The notes beneath the pieces were generated by a model that searched no databases, was not told the origin of the DNA, and saw nothing but the letters and a program-made list of their open reading frames with translations. Made by a program: the position numbers and the translations under genes. DNA of 32,862 nucleotides, from positions 1 to 32,862 of the forward strand of contig NZ_JABCPZ010000115.1 of NCBI RefSeq assembly GCF_013283785.1, read 5' to 3'. This DNA is from Nonomuraea antri (GTDB taxonomy: Bacteria; Actinomycetota; Actinomycetes; Streptosporangiales; Streptosporangiaceae). Positions 23,149 to 31,125 of the stretch are shown in pieces; position 1 is the stretch's first letter; every line of letters begins with the position of its first letter.

Positions 23149-23483
23149 GGCTCATCACCGCGATCATCAAGCCGTTCAAGCTGGATGACGTGAAGGCCGC
23201 GCTGGAACAGTTCGGCATCAAGGGCATGACGGTCAGCGAGGCCAGCGGCTACGGCCGCCAGCGCGGGCACACCGAGGTCTACCGGGGCGCCGAGTACCAG
23301 GTGGACCTGGTGCCCAAGGTCCGCCTGGAGGTGCTGGCCGAGGAGGACGACGCCGACGACGTCATCGACGTCATCGTCAAGGCCGCGCACACCGGCAAGA
23401 TCGGCGACGGCAAGGTCTGGTCCGTCCCCGTGGACACCGTCGTCCGGGTGCGAACGGGGGAGCGGGGACCTGAGGCCCTGTGA
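23145..23483 (+). CDS. glnK: Nitrogen regulatory protein PII
   Basis: This is a 112-residue trimeric PII signal protein that reports nitrogen and energy state and plugs Amt. The N-terminus MRLITAIIKPFKLDDVK matches the first PII signature. The T-loop SGYGRQRGHTEVYRGAEYQVD places Tyr51 in RGAEYQVD, the classical modification site (adenylylated by GlnD in Streptomyces). VIVKAAHTGKIGDGKVWSVP is the second PII signature, which binds nucleotide. It overlaps amt by 4 bp (ATGA) and glnD by 4 bp (GTGA), which fixes both starts. By position next to amt it is best called GlnK; glnB is the alternative name. Confidence 0.97.
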   Translation: MRLITAIIKPFKLDDVKAALEQFGIKGMTVSEASGYGRQRGHTEVYRGAEYQVDLVPKVRLEVLAEEDDADDVIDVIVKAAHTGKIGDGKVWSVPVDTVVRVRTGERGPEAL

Positions 23484-25705
23484 GGGGTGAGGCGCGTTCC
23501 TATGCCGCGGCCCGCAAGGAGCGGGCCGCGGACACCGACCGCTGGCTCAGGGAACTCTTCCGCACGGCGAGCGACGGCGACCGGGTCTCCCTGGTCGCCG
23601 TCGGCAGTCTCGGCCGGGGCGAGCTGGCCCCGGGCAGCGACCTGGACCTGGTGCTGATCCACGACGGCCGGCCCGACGTGGGACGGATCGCCGACCGCGT
23701 CTGGTACCCGATCTGGGACTCCGCCGTCGGACTCGACCACTCGGTACGCACCGTGGACGAGGCCGTCTCGGTCGCCAGGCAGGACCTCAAGGCCGTGCTC
23801 GGCCTGATCCAGGCCAGGCATGTGGCCGGAGACCCGGAGCTGACCAGGAAGGTCAGGGAGAGCGTGCTCGCCGAGTGGCGCGCGGACTCCCGGCGCCGGC
23901 TGGGCGAGCTGCGCGAGTCCGCGGACCAGCGGCTGCGGGTCAGCGGTGAGCTGGCCTTCCTGCTCGAACCCGAGCTGAAGGACGGCCGGGGCGGCCTGCG
24001 TGACGTCCAGGCCATGCAGGCGGTGGCCGCGGCGTGGGTGGCCTCGGCCCCTGGACCGCGGGCCCGCGAGGCGTACGAGCTGATCCTGGACGTCAGGCAC
24101 GCCCTGCACGTGGTGACCGCGCGCGGCGCCGACCGGCTCGTCCTGCAGGAGCAGGACGCCGTGGCCGGGCAACTCGGCCTGCTCGACGCCGAGGCCCTGA
24201 TGCGCAGGCTCGCCGAGGCCGGGCGGACGATCTCGCACGCGTTCGACGCGACCTGGCGCACCGTTGACAAGCTGCTGTCAGGCCCGGCGCCCCGGGGCCG
24301 CCGTCCGCTGGCCGACGGGGTGGTGGAGCACGGCGGGGAGGTGGTGCTCGCCCGCGGCGCCGATCCGCGCAAGGACCCGGTGCTGGCGCTGCGTGCCGCG
24401 GCCGCCGCGGCCGACGCCGGGTTGCCGCTCGCCCCCGCGACCGTCGCGGTTCTGGCCGCTCAGTCGCCTCCCATGCCGGTGCCGTGGCCGGAGGAGGCAC
24501 GCGACGCGCTGGTGTCGATTCTCGGCGCGGGACGAGCCGCCGTGCCGGTGTGGGAGGAGCTCGACCAGGCGGGGATCATTGTCAGACTGCTTCCTGACTG
24601 GGAACGGGTGCGGCACCGGCCGCAGCGCAACCCGATCCACCGTTTCACCGTCGACCGGCACCTGATCGAGGCCGCCGCGAACGCCGCCGGGCACCTCCGC
24701 GAGGTCGCCCGCCCCGACCTGCTGCTGATCGCGGCGCTCTTCCACGACATCGGCAAGGGCTGGCCCGGCGACCACTCGGCCACCGGCGAGGTCGTGGTGC
24801 GCGACATCGCCACCCGCATCGGCCTGCCGCGGCCCGACGTCGACACGCTGGCCACGGTGGTGCGCCGGCATCTGCTGCTGCCGGAGACGGCCACGCGCAG
24901 GGACCTGGACGACCCGGTGACGATCGAGAAGGTGGCGGCCGCGGTCGGCTCGACGGAGGTGCTCGACCTGCTGGCCGCGCTGGCGGTCGCCGACGGGAAC
25001 GCGACAGGCCCGGCCGCGTGGAACGCCTGGAAGGCCGGGCTGGTCGCCGACCTGGTGCGCCGGGTGCGCTCGGTGCTGTCCGGGTCGCCGCCGCCCAGGG
25101 CGCCCGTGCTGTCGCCGGAGCAGGCCGCGCTGGCCAGGCACGGCGGCGGCGCGGTGCGCGTCAACGGCGGCGCGGTCACCGTGGTCGCCCCGGACCGCGT
25201 CGGGCTGCTGTGGAGCGCCGCCGGCGTGCTGGCCGCGCACCGGCTCGTGGTGCGCTCGGCCTCGGCCGCCTCGGCGGGCTCGACCGCGGTGATCGAGTTC
25301 TCGGTGACGCCCGAGTACGGCTCGCCGCCGGACCCGGCCACGCTGGAATCGGACCTGCGTCTCGTCCTTGCCGGACGTCTTGACATCGAGCAGCGGCTGG
25401 CCCGCCGTTCCCGCTCTCAGCGCCCGCCCCGGGTACCTGTGGCTCCACCTCGGGTGACACTGGTCGACGACGCCTCCGCGACGGCCACCGTGGTGGAAGT
25501 CAGGGCCCATGACAGGCCGGGGCTCCTGTGGCGTATCGGACGGGCTTTCGGTGCGTGTGGTCTTGACGTGAGAGCCGCCCGAGTGGAGACTCTCGGCGCG
25601 GAGGCGGTGGACGTCTTCTATGTGGTTGACCGCGCCGGACGCCCCCTCAGCGACAGCGCGCAACGGACGCAGGTGCGCGACCAGGTGCTGGCAGCACTGC
25701 GATAA
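23480..25705 (+). CDS. glnD: PII nucleotidylyltransferase / uridylyl-removing enzyme
   Basis: GlnD modifies and demodifies the T-loop tyrosine of PII; the Streptomyces enzyme is reported to use adenylylation. The 741-residue protein begins with a nucleotidyltransferase domain: GSLGRGELAPGSDLDLVL (42-59) with Asp54 and Asp56. The GlnD-type helical segment ELKDGRGGLRDVQAMQ follows. An HD phosphohydrolase domain contains LFHDIGKGWPGDHS (His422-Asp423). Two ACT domains lie at about 567-630 (APDRVGLLWSAAGVLA) and 671-741 (AHDRPGLLWRIGRAFG) and should sense glutamine. It starts at GTG 23480 inside the glnK stop. It is shorter than the ~890-residue enterobacterial enzyme, as usual in actinobacteria. 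It is last in the amt-glnK-glnD operon. Confidence 0.96.
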   Translation: MRGEARSYAAARKERAADTDRWLRELFRTASDGDRVSLVAVGSLGRGELAPGSDLDLVLIHDGRPDVGRIADRVWYPIWDSAVGLDHSVRTVDEAVSVARQDLKAVLGLIQARHVAGDPELTRKVRESVLAEWRADSRRRLGELRESADQRLRVSGELAFLLEPELKDGRGGLRDVQAMQAVAAAWVASAPGPRAREAYELILDVRHALHVVTARGADRLVLQEQDAVAGQLGLLDAEALMRRLAEAGRTISHAFDATWRTVDKLLSGPAPRGRRPLADGVVEHGGEVVLARGADPRKDPVLALRAAAAAADAGLPLAPATVAVLAAQSPPMPVPWPEEARDALVSILGAGRAAVPVWEELDQAGIIVRLLPDWERVRHRPQRNPIHRFTVDRHLIEAAANAAGHLREVARPDLLLIAALFHDIGKGWPGDHSATGEVVVRDIATRIGLPRPDVDTLATVVRRHLLLPETATRRDLDDPVTIEKVAAAVGSTEVLDLLAALAVADGNATGPAAWNAWKAGLVADLVRRVRSVLSGSPPPRAPVLSPEQAALARHGGGAVRVNGGAVTVVAPDRVGLLWSAAGVLAAHRLVVRSASAASAGSTAVIEFSVTPEYGSPPDPATLESDLRLVLAGRLDIEQRLARRSRSQRPPRVPVAPPRVTLVDDASATATVVEVRAHDRPGLLWRIGRAFGACGLDVRAARVETLGAEAVDVFYVVDRAGRPLSDSAQRTQVRDQVLAALR

Positions 25706-25800
25706 CCAACAGCACACAACTGACGGTCACATTTGTAACGATTGTGTCCGATATGCCTGGTACGTCAGATGCTGCGGATACCTTGTGGACGGCTTGATGA

Positions 25801-25816
25801 CCCGTTGGTGAACGGG
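25801..25816 (+). other. Small hairpin in the cvnA leader
   Basis: CCCGTT (25801-25806), loop GGTG, AACGGG (25811-25816) forms a 6-bp stem 23 bp before the cvnA GTG. It could be a weak glnD terminator or a leader structure. The rest of the glnD-cvnA gap (25706-25839) shows no motif that I can name with confidence. Confidence 0.4.
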
Positions 25817-25839
25817 ACGATTGAGGGGTAGCGAAAGCA

Positions 25840-28830
25840 GTGACTACGGGGAACTCCGAGAGCGGCCTCGCCGCGAGGCGTGACCGCGGAAAGCGGTCGC
25901 TACCTCGGCTAGGCCTGCGCAACTGGCGCGTGAGATGGCGTCTCACCGCACTGATCCTGGTTCCGACCATCGCCGGCGTCGTGCTCGGGGGAGCGCGCGT
26001 GGTGGCCTCGGTCCAGAGCATCTCCGACTACGACCGCACCGCCGCCGCGGCGGAGCAGGCAGGTCACCTCCGCGATCTGGTCCAGGCACTCGGCGTGGAG
26101 CGTGACACGAGCGGCTGGATGGCCTCCAACCGCACCGCGCGCAAGAAGTACTCCAACCAGCTCACCGACAGCAAGAGCGCCGTCGACAAGCTGGTCAAGG
26201 TCGTGCGCGAAGACTTCGAGGCCATCGACGACTCCTACGGCGAGCGCGTCGTCAACCAGGTCAAGCAGGCCAGGTACGACCTCAGCCGGCTGGACAGGAC
26301 CCGCGCGGAAGGCGCCAGGCTCTCCGGCCGCTACGACTCACTCAACGACTCCCTGCTGCGCCTGCACGACGAGCTGTCCCTGCTGAGCGACGACTCGCAG
26401 ATCGTCGGCCAGACCCGCGCTCTGAGCGCGATCGCGCACGCCAAGGAAGAGGTCTCCCGCCAGCGCGTGCTGCTGCTCAAGGCCTCCTACAACGTGAACT
26501 CGGTCGACGCCCAGGAGGTCGAGCGGTTCATCGCCTCCAACGCCCGCCAGCAGAGCGACATCGCCACCGTCAGCCAGGAGGCCGGTGCGACGATCGGCCT
26601 GGAGCTGTCCAACAAGCTCATCGGCAAGCCCGAGTACGTCAGCACCCAGCTCACCAAGGCCCGCGCCATCACCCTGGCCAGCGGCCGCGCGCCGGGCGCC
26701 AGGATCGCCGACAACCTGATCTCGACCAGGGCCAACGCGCAGAAGGAATGGTTCGACGAGAACGCCGTCACCATCGACACGCTGCACGAGATCGAGAAGA
26801 AGCTGGCCGCCCAGGTGAACCTGCGCAGCCAGGAACTGCGCGGCGCCGAGATCCGCAACGCGATCATCGCCGGCGCCCTGATCCTGGCGCTGCTGCTGCT
26901 CGTCCTGCTCCTCACCGTCGCCATCGCCCGCTCCATGGTCAGCCCGCTGCGCCGGCTGCGCACGGAGGCCCTGGAGATCGCCGGTTTCCGGCTCCCCGAC
27001 GTGGTGCGCAAGCTGCGCGTCTCCGGTGACGCCTCGGTCGAGGTGAACCCGATCGAGGTCGAGGGCAACGACGAGATCGGTGAAGTGGCCCGCGCCTTCG
27101 ACCAGGTGCACCGGCAGGCCGTCCGCCTGGCCGGTGAGGAGGCCGAGCTGCGCAGCAACATCAGCTCGATGTTCGTCAACCTCTCCCGCAGGACCCAGAC
27201 CCTGGTGGAGCGGCAGATCTCGCTCATCGACGGTCTGGAGAAGGGCGAGCAGGACGGCGCCCGCCTGGCCGACCTGTTCAAGCTCGACCACCTGGCCACC
27301 CGCATGCGCCGCAACTCCGAGAACCTCCTGGTCCTCGCCGGCCACGAGGCCACCCGCAGGCGCAGCCAGCCCGCCAAGCTCGTCGACGTCGTCCGCGCCG
27401 CGCTGTCGGAGGTCGAGGGCTACGAGCGCGTCCAGGTCCGGGTGCACCGCGCCACCTCGGTCCAGGGCAGCGCCGCCAACGACCTCGTGCACCTGGTGGC
27501 CGAGCTGGTCGAGAACGCCATCCAGTTCTCGCCGAGCAACTCCCAGGTGACCGTCACCAGCAGCATGATCGAGGGCGGCGGCGCGCTGCTGTCGGTCAGC
27601 GACGCCGGCATCAGCATGACCGAGGAGGAACTGGCCGAGGCCAACCGCCGCCTGGCCGAGCCGCCGGTCGTGGACGTGTCGGTCTCCCGCCGCATGGGCC
27701 TGTTCGTGGTCGGCCGGCTGGCCCTGCGCCACGGCATCAGGGTCCAGCTCAGGAAGGGCGACGACGCCGGACTGATCGCCATGGTCCTGCTGCCGCCCGC
27801 GCTCATCCCGGACGGCTCCCAGCAGCAGCCGCTGCCGCAGCGTCCGGCGTTCGGCGGGGGCACCGTCCCCGCGCAGAGCATGCCGTCGCCGAACGGATCG
27901 TTCCGCTCGTTCGGCAGCTTCGACTCCGTCGACGGCACCAGGCCGCGCGGCGACTCCTTCGACCCCAAGCGGCCGCGGACCGGCTCCTTCGACGCGCCGC
28001 TGCCCAGCATGGACTCCTTCAACAGCGGTCCAGGGCAGTCGGGCACGTCGTACAACGGCTTCACCGCCGACACCGACGGCGGGTCCTACCGCCGTCAGCA
28101 GAGCTTCGACTCCGGGGCCTACCCGTCGTATCCGAGCCCCGGGGCCACGGGATCGTTCCCGTCCTACCCGGCCATGGGCGACGGCGCGTTCCCGACCCCG
28201 CCGCCCGGGCCGCCGTCAGGACCCGTCTCGGGGCCTGTTTCCGGGCCGCCGTCCATGCCGCCGTCCATGCCGCCGTCCGGGCCGATGACGGGCGCGCCGA
28301 TGGCCTCCCCGTACGGCACCGGTGAGCTGCGCAAGCCCGAGCCGCCGCCCTCGGTCGAGGTCTCGCCGATGGAGCCGGAGGAGGAGTTCCTGCCGATCTT
28401 CGCCTCCGTCGAATCGGCGTGGTTCCGCAGGCCGCCGGGCGAGAAGCCGGTCGCGGAGAAGCCCGCGGGCGAGGCGAAGTTGCCGGCCGAGCCCGGCGAA
28501 GATGAGCCCATACCCGTGCAAGCCGTACCCTCTGGGGAGGAAGCATGGCGGACGGCCGCCGACGCCGGATGGCGGGCGGCGGCCAAGGCCAGCGAACCGA
28601 GTCTCGGCGGCATCACCGCCGCCGGGCTCCCGAAGCGCACCCCGAAGGCGAATCTGGTTCCCGGTACCGCGAGCCAGCCCGCGCAGCCGCAGCAACAGCA
28701 GCAGCCGCAACGGCAGGCGCCGGTGCCTCCGGTCTCCGCGGACCGGATGCGCAGCCGGATGGCCAGCTACCAGCAGGGTGTGCGCCGAGGCCGCCAGGAA
28801 GTACGTGGACAGGAGGAACAGAGTGAGTGA
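25840..28830 (+). CDS. cvnA: Conservon histidine-kinase-like sensor CvnA (nitrate/nitrite-sensing type)
   Basis: CvnA is the membrane sensor of a conservon, a four-protein complex resembling eukaryotic G-protein-coupled receptors. The 996-residue protein has a first membrane span (about 35-56), a helical extracellular sensor of about 280 residues (NIT-like), a second span (about 340-365) and a HAMP linker (to about 430). A DHp-like helix with His484 (LFKLDHLATRMRRNSENLLVL in part) and an ATPase domain follow: N-box ELVENAIQFS with Asn559, G1 box SDAGISM at 587-593 and MGLFVVGRLA. Residues ~655-996 are a Pro/Ser/Gly-rich disordered tail with recurring SFD/SFN units and PPSMPPSMPPSG repeats. 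It starts at GTG 25840 after GAGGGG (25823-25828). The next genes, cvnB, cvnC and cvnD, follow closely. Confidence 0.93.
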   Translation: MTTGNSESGLAARRDRGKRSLPRLGLRNWRVRWRLTALILVPTIAGVVLGGARVVASVQSISDYDRTAAAAEQAGHLRDLVQALGVERDTSGWMASNRTARKKYSNQLTDSKSAVDKLVKVVREDFEAIDDSYGERVVNQVKQARYDLSRLDRTRAEGARLSGRYDSLNDSLLRLHDELSLLSDDSQIVGQTRALSAIAHAKEEVSRQRVLLLKASYNVNSVDAQEVERFIASNARQQSDIATVSQEAGATIGLELSNKLIGKPEYVSTQLTKARAITLASGRAPGARIADNLISTRANAQKEWFDENAVTIDTLHEIEKKLAAQVNLRSQELRGAEIRNAIIAGALILALLLLVLLLTVAIARSMVSPLRRLRTEALEIAGFRLPDVVRKLRVSGDASVEVNPIEVEGNDEIGEVARAFDQVHRQAVRLAGEEAELRSNISSMFVNLSRRTQTLVERQISLIDGLEKGEQDGARLADLFKLDHLATRMRRNSENLLVLAGHEATRRRSQPAKLVDVVRAALSEVEGYERVQVRVHRATSVQGSAANDLVHLVAELVENAIQFSPSNSQVTVTSSMIEGGGALLSVSDAGISMTEEELAEANRRLAEPPVVDVSVSRRMGLFVVGRLALRHGIRVQLRKGDDAGLIAMVLLPPALIPDGSQQQPLPQRPAFGGGTVPAQSMPSPNGSFRSFGSFDSVDGTRPRGDSFDPKRPRTGSFDAPLPSMDSFNSGPGQSGTSYNGFTADTDGGSYRRQQSFDSGAYPSYPSPGATGSFPSYPAMGDGAFPTPPPGPPSGPVSGPVSGPPSMPPSMPPSGPMTGAPMASPYGTGELRKPEPPPSVEVSPMEPEEEFLPIFASVESAWFRRPPGEKPVAEKPAGEAKLPAEPGEDEPIPVQAVPSGEEAWRTAADAGWRAAAKASEPSLGGITAAGLPKRTPKANLVPGTASQPAQPQQQQQPQRQAPVPPVSADRMRSRMASYQQGVRRGRQEVRGQEEQSE

Positions 28831-28851
28831 GCGTCCCGCTGGGGAGGATGC

Positions 28852-29274
28852 GTGACTACCCTTAGCCATGAGGCGCATCGGTTCGACTGGCTGATCACCG
28901 ATTTCGTGCGCAACACCCCCGGGGTGGCGCACGCCGTGGTGGTCTCGGCCGACGGGCTATGCCTGGCGAGCTCGGAGGGCTTCCCGCCGGACCGGGCCGA
29001 CCAGCTCGCGGCGGTCTCCGCGGGCCTGCTGAGCCTGACCGTGGGCGCTTCGCGCGTGTTCGAGGGCGGCGCGGTCTCGCAGACCGTCGTCGAGATGCAG
29101 CGCGGCCTGCTGCTGGTCATGGCGATCAGTGACGGCTCCGTCCTCACCGTTCTCGCCGGGCCCGACTGCGACATGGGGCTGGTGGCCTACCAGATGACGC
29201 TGCTGGTCGACCGGGCCGGGCAGGCGCTCACGCCGGCGCTGCGCGCCGAACTCCAGGCCGCCAGGACGCGGTGA
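28852..29274 (+). CDS. cvnB: Roadblock/LC7 domain protein CvnB
   Basis: This 140-residue single-domain Roadblock/LC7 protein, of MglB-like fold, partners with the small GTPase CvnD in conservons and probably acts as its regulator or GTPase-activating partner (known for the related MglA/MglB pair). The fold is seen in FDWLITDFVRNTPGVAHAVVVSADGLCLASS (in parts at 12-42), LSLTVGASRVFEGGAV and MQRGLLLVMAISDGSVLTVLA. Its start, GTG 28852, has GGGGAGG at 28841-28847 and lies 21 bp after the cvnA stop. It has no membrane span or signal peptide, so it is cytoplasmic and probably docks on CvnA. Confidence 0.95.
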   Translation: MTTLSHEAHRFDWLITDFVRNTPGVAHAVVVSADGLCLASSEGFPPDRADQLAAVSAGLLSLTVGASRVFEGGAVSQTVVEMQRGLLLVMAISDGSVLTVLAGPDCDMGLVAYQMTLLVDRAGQALTPALRAELQAARTR

Positions 29275-29300
29275 TGTTATGGAACTGATGGGAGAGGGCC

Positions 29301-29663
29301 GTGTACGGCGCTGACGGAACCGGGGACGACGAGCCCCTGTTCCGTCCTTACGCGGTGACCGGCGGTCGTTCCGAGCCGCGCTATCACCTGGCGATGGAGA
29401 CGCTGATCTCGTCCATGTCCATCCCGGACGACGAGATGGCACTGCTCACCCCCGAGCAGGAGGCCATCATGCAGCTCTGCCGGTCGTTCCGGTCGGTCGC
29501 GGAGATCTCGGCCCTGCTCCGGGTCCCGCTGGGGGTGGCCAGGGTGCTGGTCGCGGACATGTCCGACGAAGGACTCGTCCGCCTGCACCAGCCGCGCCTC
29601 AGCCAGGGACAGCCAGACCTCAACATGCTCGAAAGGGTGCTCAGTGGACTTCGCAGGCTCTAG
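29301..29663 (+). CDS. cvnC: DUF742 family protein CvnC
   Basis: This 120-residue DUF742 protein is the third conservon component. The family segment PLFRPYAVTGGR (12-23) is followed by LLTPEQEAIMQLCRS (48-62) and a winged-helix-like part with SVAEISALLRVPLGVARVLVADM and EGLVRLH, so nucleic acid or protein binding has been suggested for the family. Its biochemical role is not known. It starts at GTG 29301 with GGGAGAGGG just upstream (29290-29298), 26 bp after cvnB. Its end overlaps the start of cvnD by 20 bp, so the two are translationally coupled. Confidence 0.94.
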   Translation: MYGADGTGDDEPLFRPYAVTGGRSEPRYHLAMETLISSMSIPDDEMALLTPEQEAIMQLCRSFRSVAEISALLRVPLGVARVLVADMSDEGLVRLHQPRLSQGQPDLNMLERVLSGLRRL

Positions 29664-30222
29664 CCCGGGGCTCACGTCGACGAAGATCGTCGTCGCCGGT
29701 GGGTTCGGCGTCGGCAAGACGACGTTCGTGGGGGCGGTGTCCGAGATCCTCCCGCTGACCACGGAAGCGGTGATGACCGACGCGTCCGCGGGCATCGACG
29801 ACCTCGGCATGACCCCGAACAAGCAGACGACGACCGTGGCCATGGACTTCGGCCGTCTGTCGCTCGACCGCGACCTGATCCTGTACCTGTTCGGCACGCC
29901 CGGTCAGCACCGGTTCTGGTTCATGTGGGACGACCTGGTACGCGGCGCCATCGGCGCGGTCGTGCTGCTCGACACCCGGCGTCTGGCCGACAGCTTCCCC
30001 GCCATCGACTACTTCGAAGAGGCGAAGCTGCCGTTCGTGATCGGGATCAACGGCTGGGACGGCCAGTTCCCGCACACCGACGACGAGGTGCGTGAGGCGC
30101 TGGCGCTGTCGCCGCACGTGCCGATCGTGCGCACCGACGCGCGTAACAGGGAGTCGGTCAAGTCGACGCTGATCTCGCTGGTCGAGCACGTCGTCCGGCT
30201 GCGGGCGGTGCCCGCGCACTAG
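29644..30222 (+). CDS. cvnD: Small GTP-binding protein CvnD
   Basis: This is a 192-residue Ras/MglA-like G protein of the conservon. The P-loop is GGFGVGKTT (19-27). A switch I region contains a Thr cluster (NKQTTTVAMDFG, 59-70). The G3 motif reads FGTPGQHRF (83-91), with Thr in place of the Asp of DxxG, as is common in this family. The G4 motif appears as INGWD (135-139) instead of NKxD, so guanine recognition may be altered. It begins at GTG 29644 inside cvnC. CvnD likely cycles between nucleotide states under control of CvnA and CvnB. It is the last conservon gene here; the P450 gene (cvnE) found in some conservons is absent. Confidence 0.95.
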   Translation: MDFAGSSPGLTSTKIVVAGGFGVGKTTFVGAVSEILPLTTEAVMTDASAGIDDLGMTPNKQTTTVAMDFGRLSLDRDLILYLFGTPGQHRFWFMWDDLVRGAIGAVVLLDTRRLADSFPAIDYFEEAKLPFVIGINGWDGQFPHTDDEVREALALSPHVPIVRTDARNRESVKSTLISLVEHVVRLRAVPAH

Positions 30223-30248
30223 CCGCCGGCCCAGGTCCCGCGGCTCCC

Positions 30249-30270
30249 GATGACGGCCGCGGCCGCCATC
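30249..30270. terminator. Possible terminator between convergent cvnD and tetR
   Basis: A 22-bp near-perfect palindrome (11-bp arms, one mismatch, no separate loop) is centred on CGGCCGCGGCCG. It lies in the 50-bp gap between the convergent cvnD and tetR stops. As RNA it could fold only with a small loop taken from the arms, so the terminator role is tentative. Confidence 0.4.
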
Positions 30271-30272
30271 GC

Positions 30273-31043
30273 TCAGGCGTCGCGGTCGCGGTCGTCCACC
30301 AAGGCCTGGATGCCGTCGAGGACGCGTTGGAGCCCGAACTCGAAGGCGTGCTCGGCGCTGTAGGCCCCGCCCAGCGCCTGACCTGCCGCCTCGCCCACCC
30401 GGGCGGCCGTGGGGAAGCGGCTGGTGTCGGCGATCCTGCTCAGGAAGGGCGCGTGCGCGGCCCACCACTGCTCGTCCGACATGCCGGTCTGGCTCTCGGC
30501 CTGCGCCGCCTCCACCGCGCCTCTGGCCGTGCCGTGCACGAACCCGGTGACCAGGGTCAGGACGGCGTCCATCTCGACGTCCGACAGGCCGATGCCGTCG
30601 ATGGCGCGCAACTCGTAGTCGTATTTGGCGGTCACGTTCGGGCCCAGGACCGGGCGGCTCGCCGCCACCTGCAACAACCAGGGATGGCGCAGGTAGAGCG
30701 CCCAGTTCTCCCTGGCGATCTGCTCCAGCCGCGTGCGCCAGCCGCCCTCGACCTCGTCGGGCCTGGCGGTCTCGCCGTAGACGGTGTCGAGCATGACGTC
30801 GAGCAGTTCCGGCTTGCCCGGCACGTACGTGTACAGGGACATCGTCCCGACGCCCAGCTTCTCCGCCACCCGCCGCATGGACAGGGCCTGCAGGCCCTCG
30901 GCGTCGGCCACCGCGATGGCGGCCCGCGCGATGCGGTCGACGTTCAGCTCGGGCTTGCCCTTGCGGCTGGCGCGCTCGCTGGTGCGCCAGAGCAGGGCGA
31001 GGCTGCGGGCCGGATCGCCCTTGCCTGAGTACTCAACGGTCAC
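30273..31043 (-). CDS. TetR family transcriptional regulator (TetR_C_1 type)
   Basis: This 256-residue repressor is of the tetracycline-repressor-like group. An N-terminal extension (1-34) precedes the HTH (about 35-80: VDRIARAAIAVADAEGLQAL, then SMRRVAEKLGVGTMSLYTYVPGK). The long C-terminal domain (about 85-256) includes RHPWLLQVAASRPVLGPN, and the HAFEFGLQRVLDGIQALV helix is typical of TetR_C_1. It starts at GTG 31043. A GGAGG lies only one base away, too close to function, and TACCGT on the minus strand (31052-31057) is a possible -10, so the gene may be leaderless. It is divergent from the DrrA-like gene across a gap with repeated GTACGG palindromes, so it probably represses that exporter and itself. 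Confidence 0.94.
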   Translation of the reverse strand: MTVEYSGKGDPARSLALLWRTSERASRKGKPELNVDRIARAAIAVADAEGLQALSMRRVAEKLGVGTMSLYTYVPGKPELLDVMLDTVYGETARPDEVEGGWRTRLEQIARENWALYLRHPWLLQVAASRPVLGPNVTAKYDYELRAIDGIGLSDVEMDAVLTLVTGFVHGTARGAVEAAQAESQTGMSDEQWWAAHAPFLSRIADTSRFPTAARVGEAAGQALGGAYSAEHAFEFGLQRVLDGIQALVDDRDRDA

Positions 31044-31047
31044 ACCT

Positions 31048-31106
31048 CCGTACGGTACACCGTACGGTTGCCTTCTCTGAACCGTATTGTGTACGGTACG
31101 ACGTAC
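31048..31106. promoter_or_regulatory. Cluster of GTACGG palindromes (TetR operators) before the DrrAB-like genes
   Basis: Site 1, CCGTACGGT-AC-ACCGTACGG (31048-31067), has perfect 9-bp arms and sits almost on the tetR start. Site 2, ACCGTA-TTGTG-TACGGT (31081-31097), overlaps a possible -10 (TATTGT, 31085-31090) for the ABC operon. GTACGACGTAC (31096-31106) is a further small palindrome next to it. Together they cover both promoters of the divergent pair. Confidence 0.82.
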
Positions 31107-31125
31107 GAGTCACGAAGGAGGCGGT

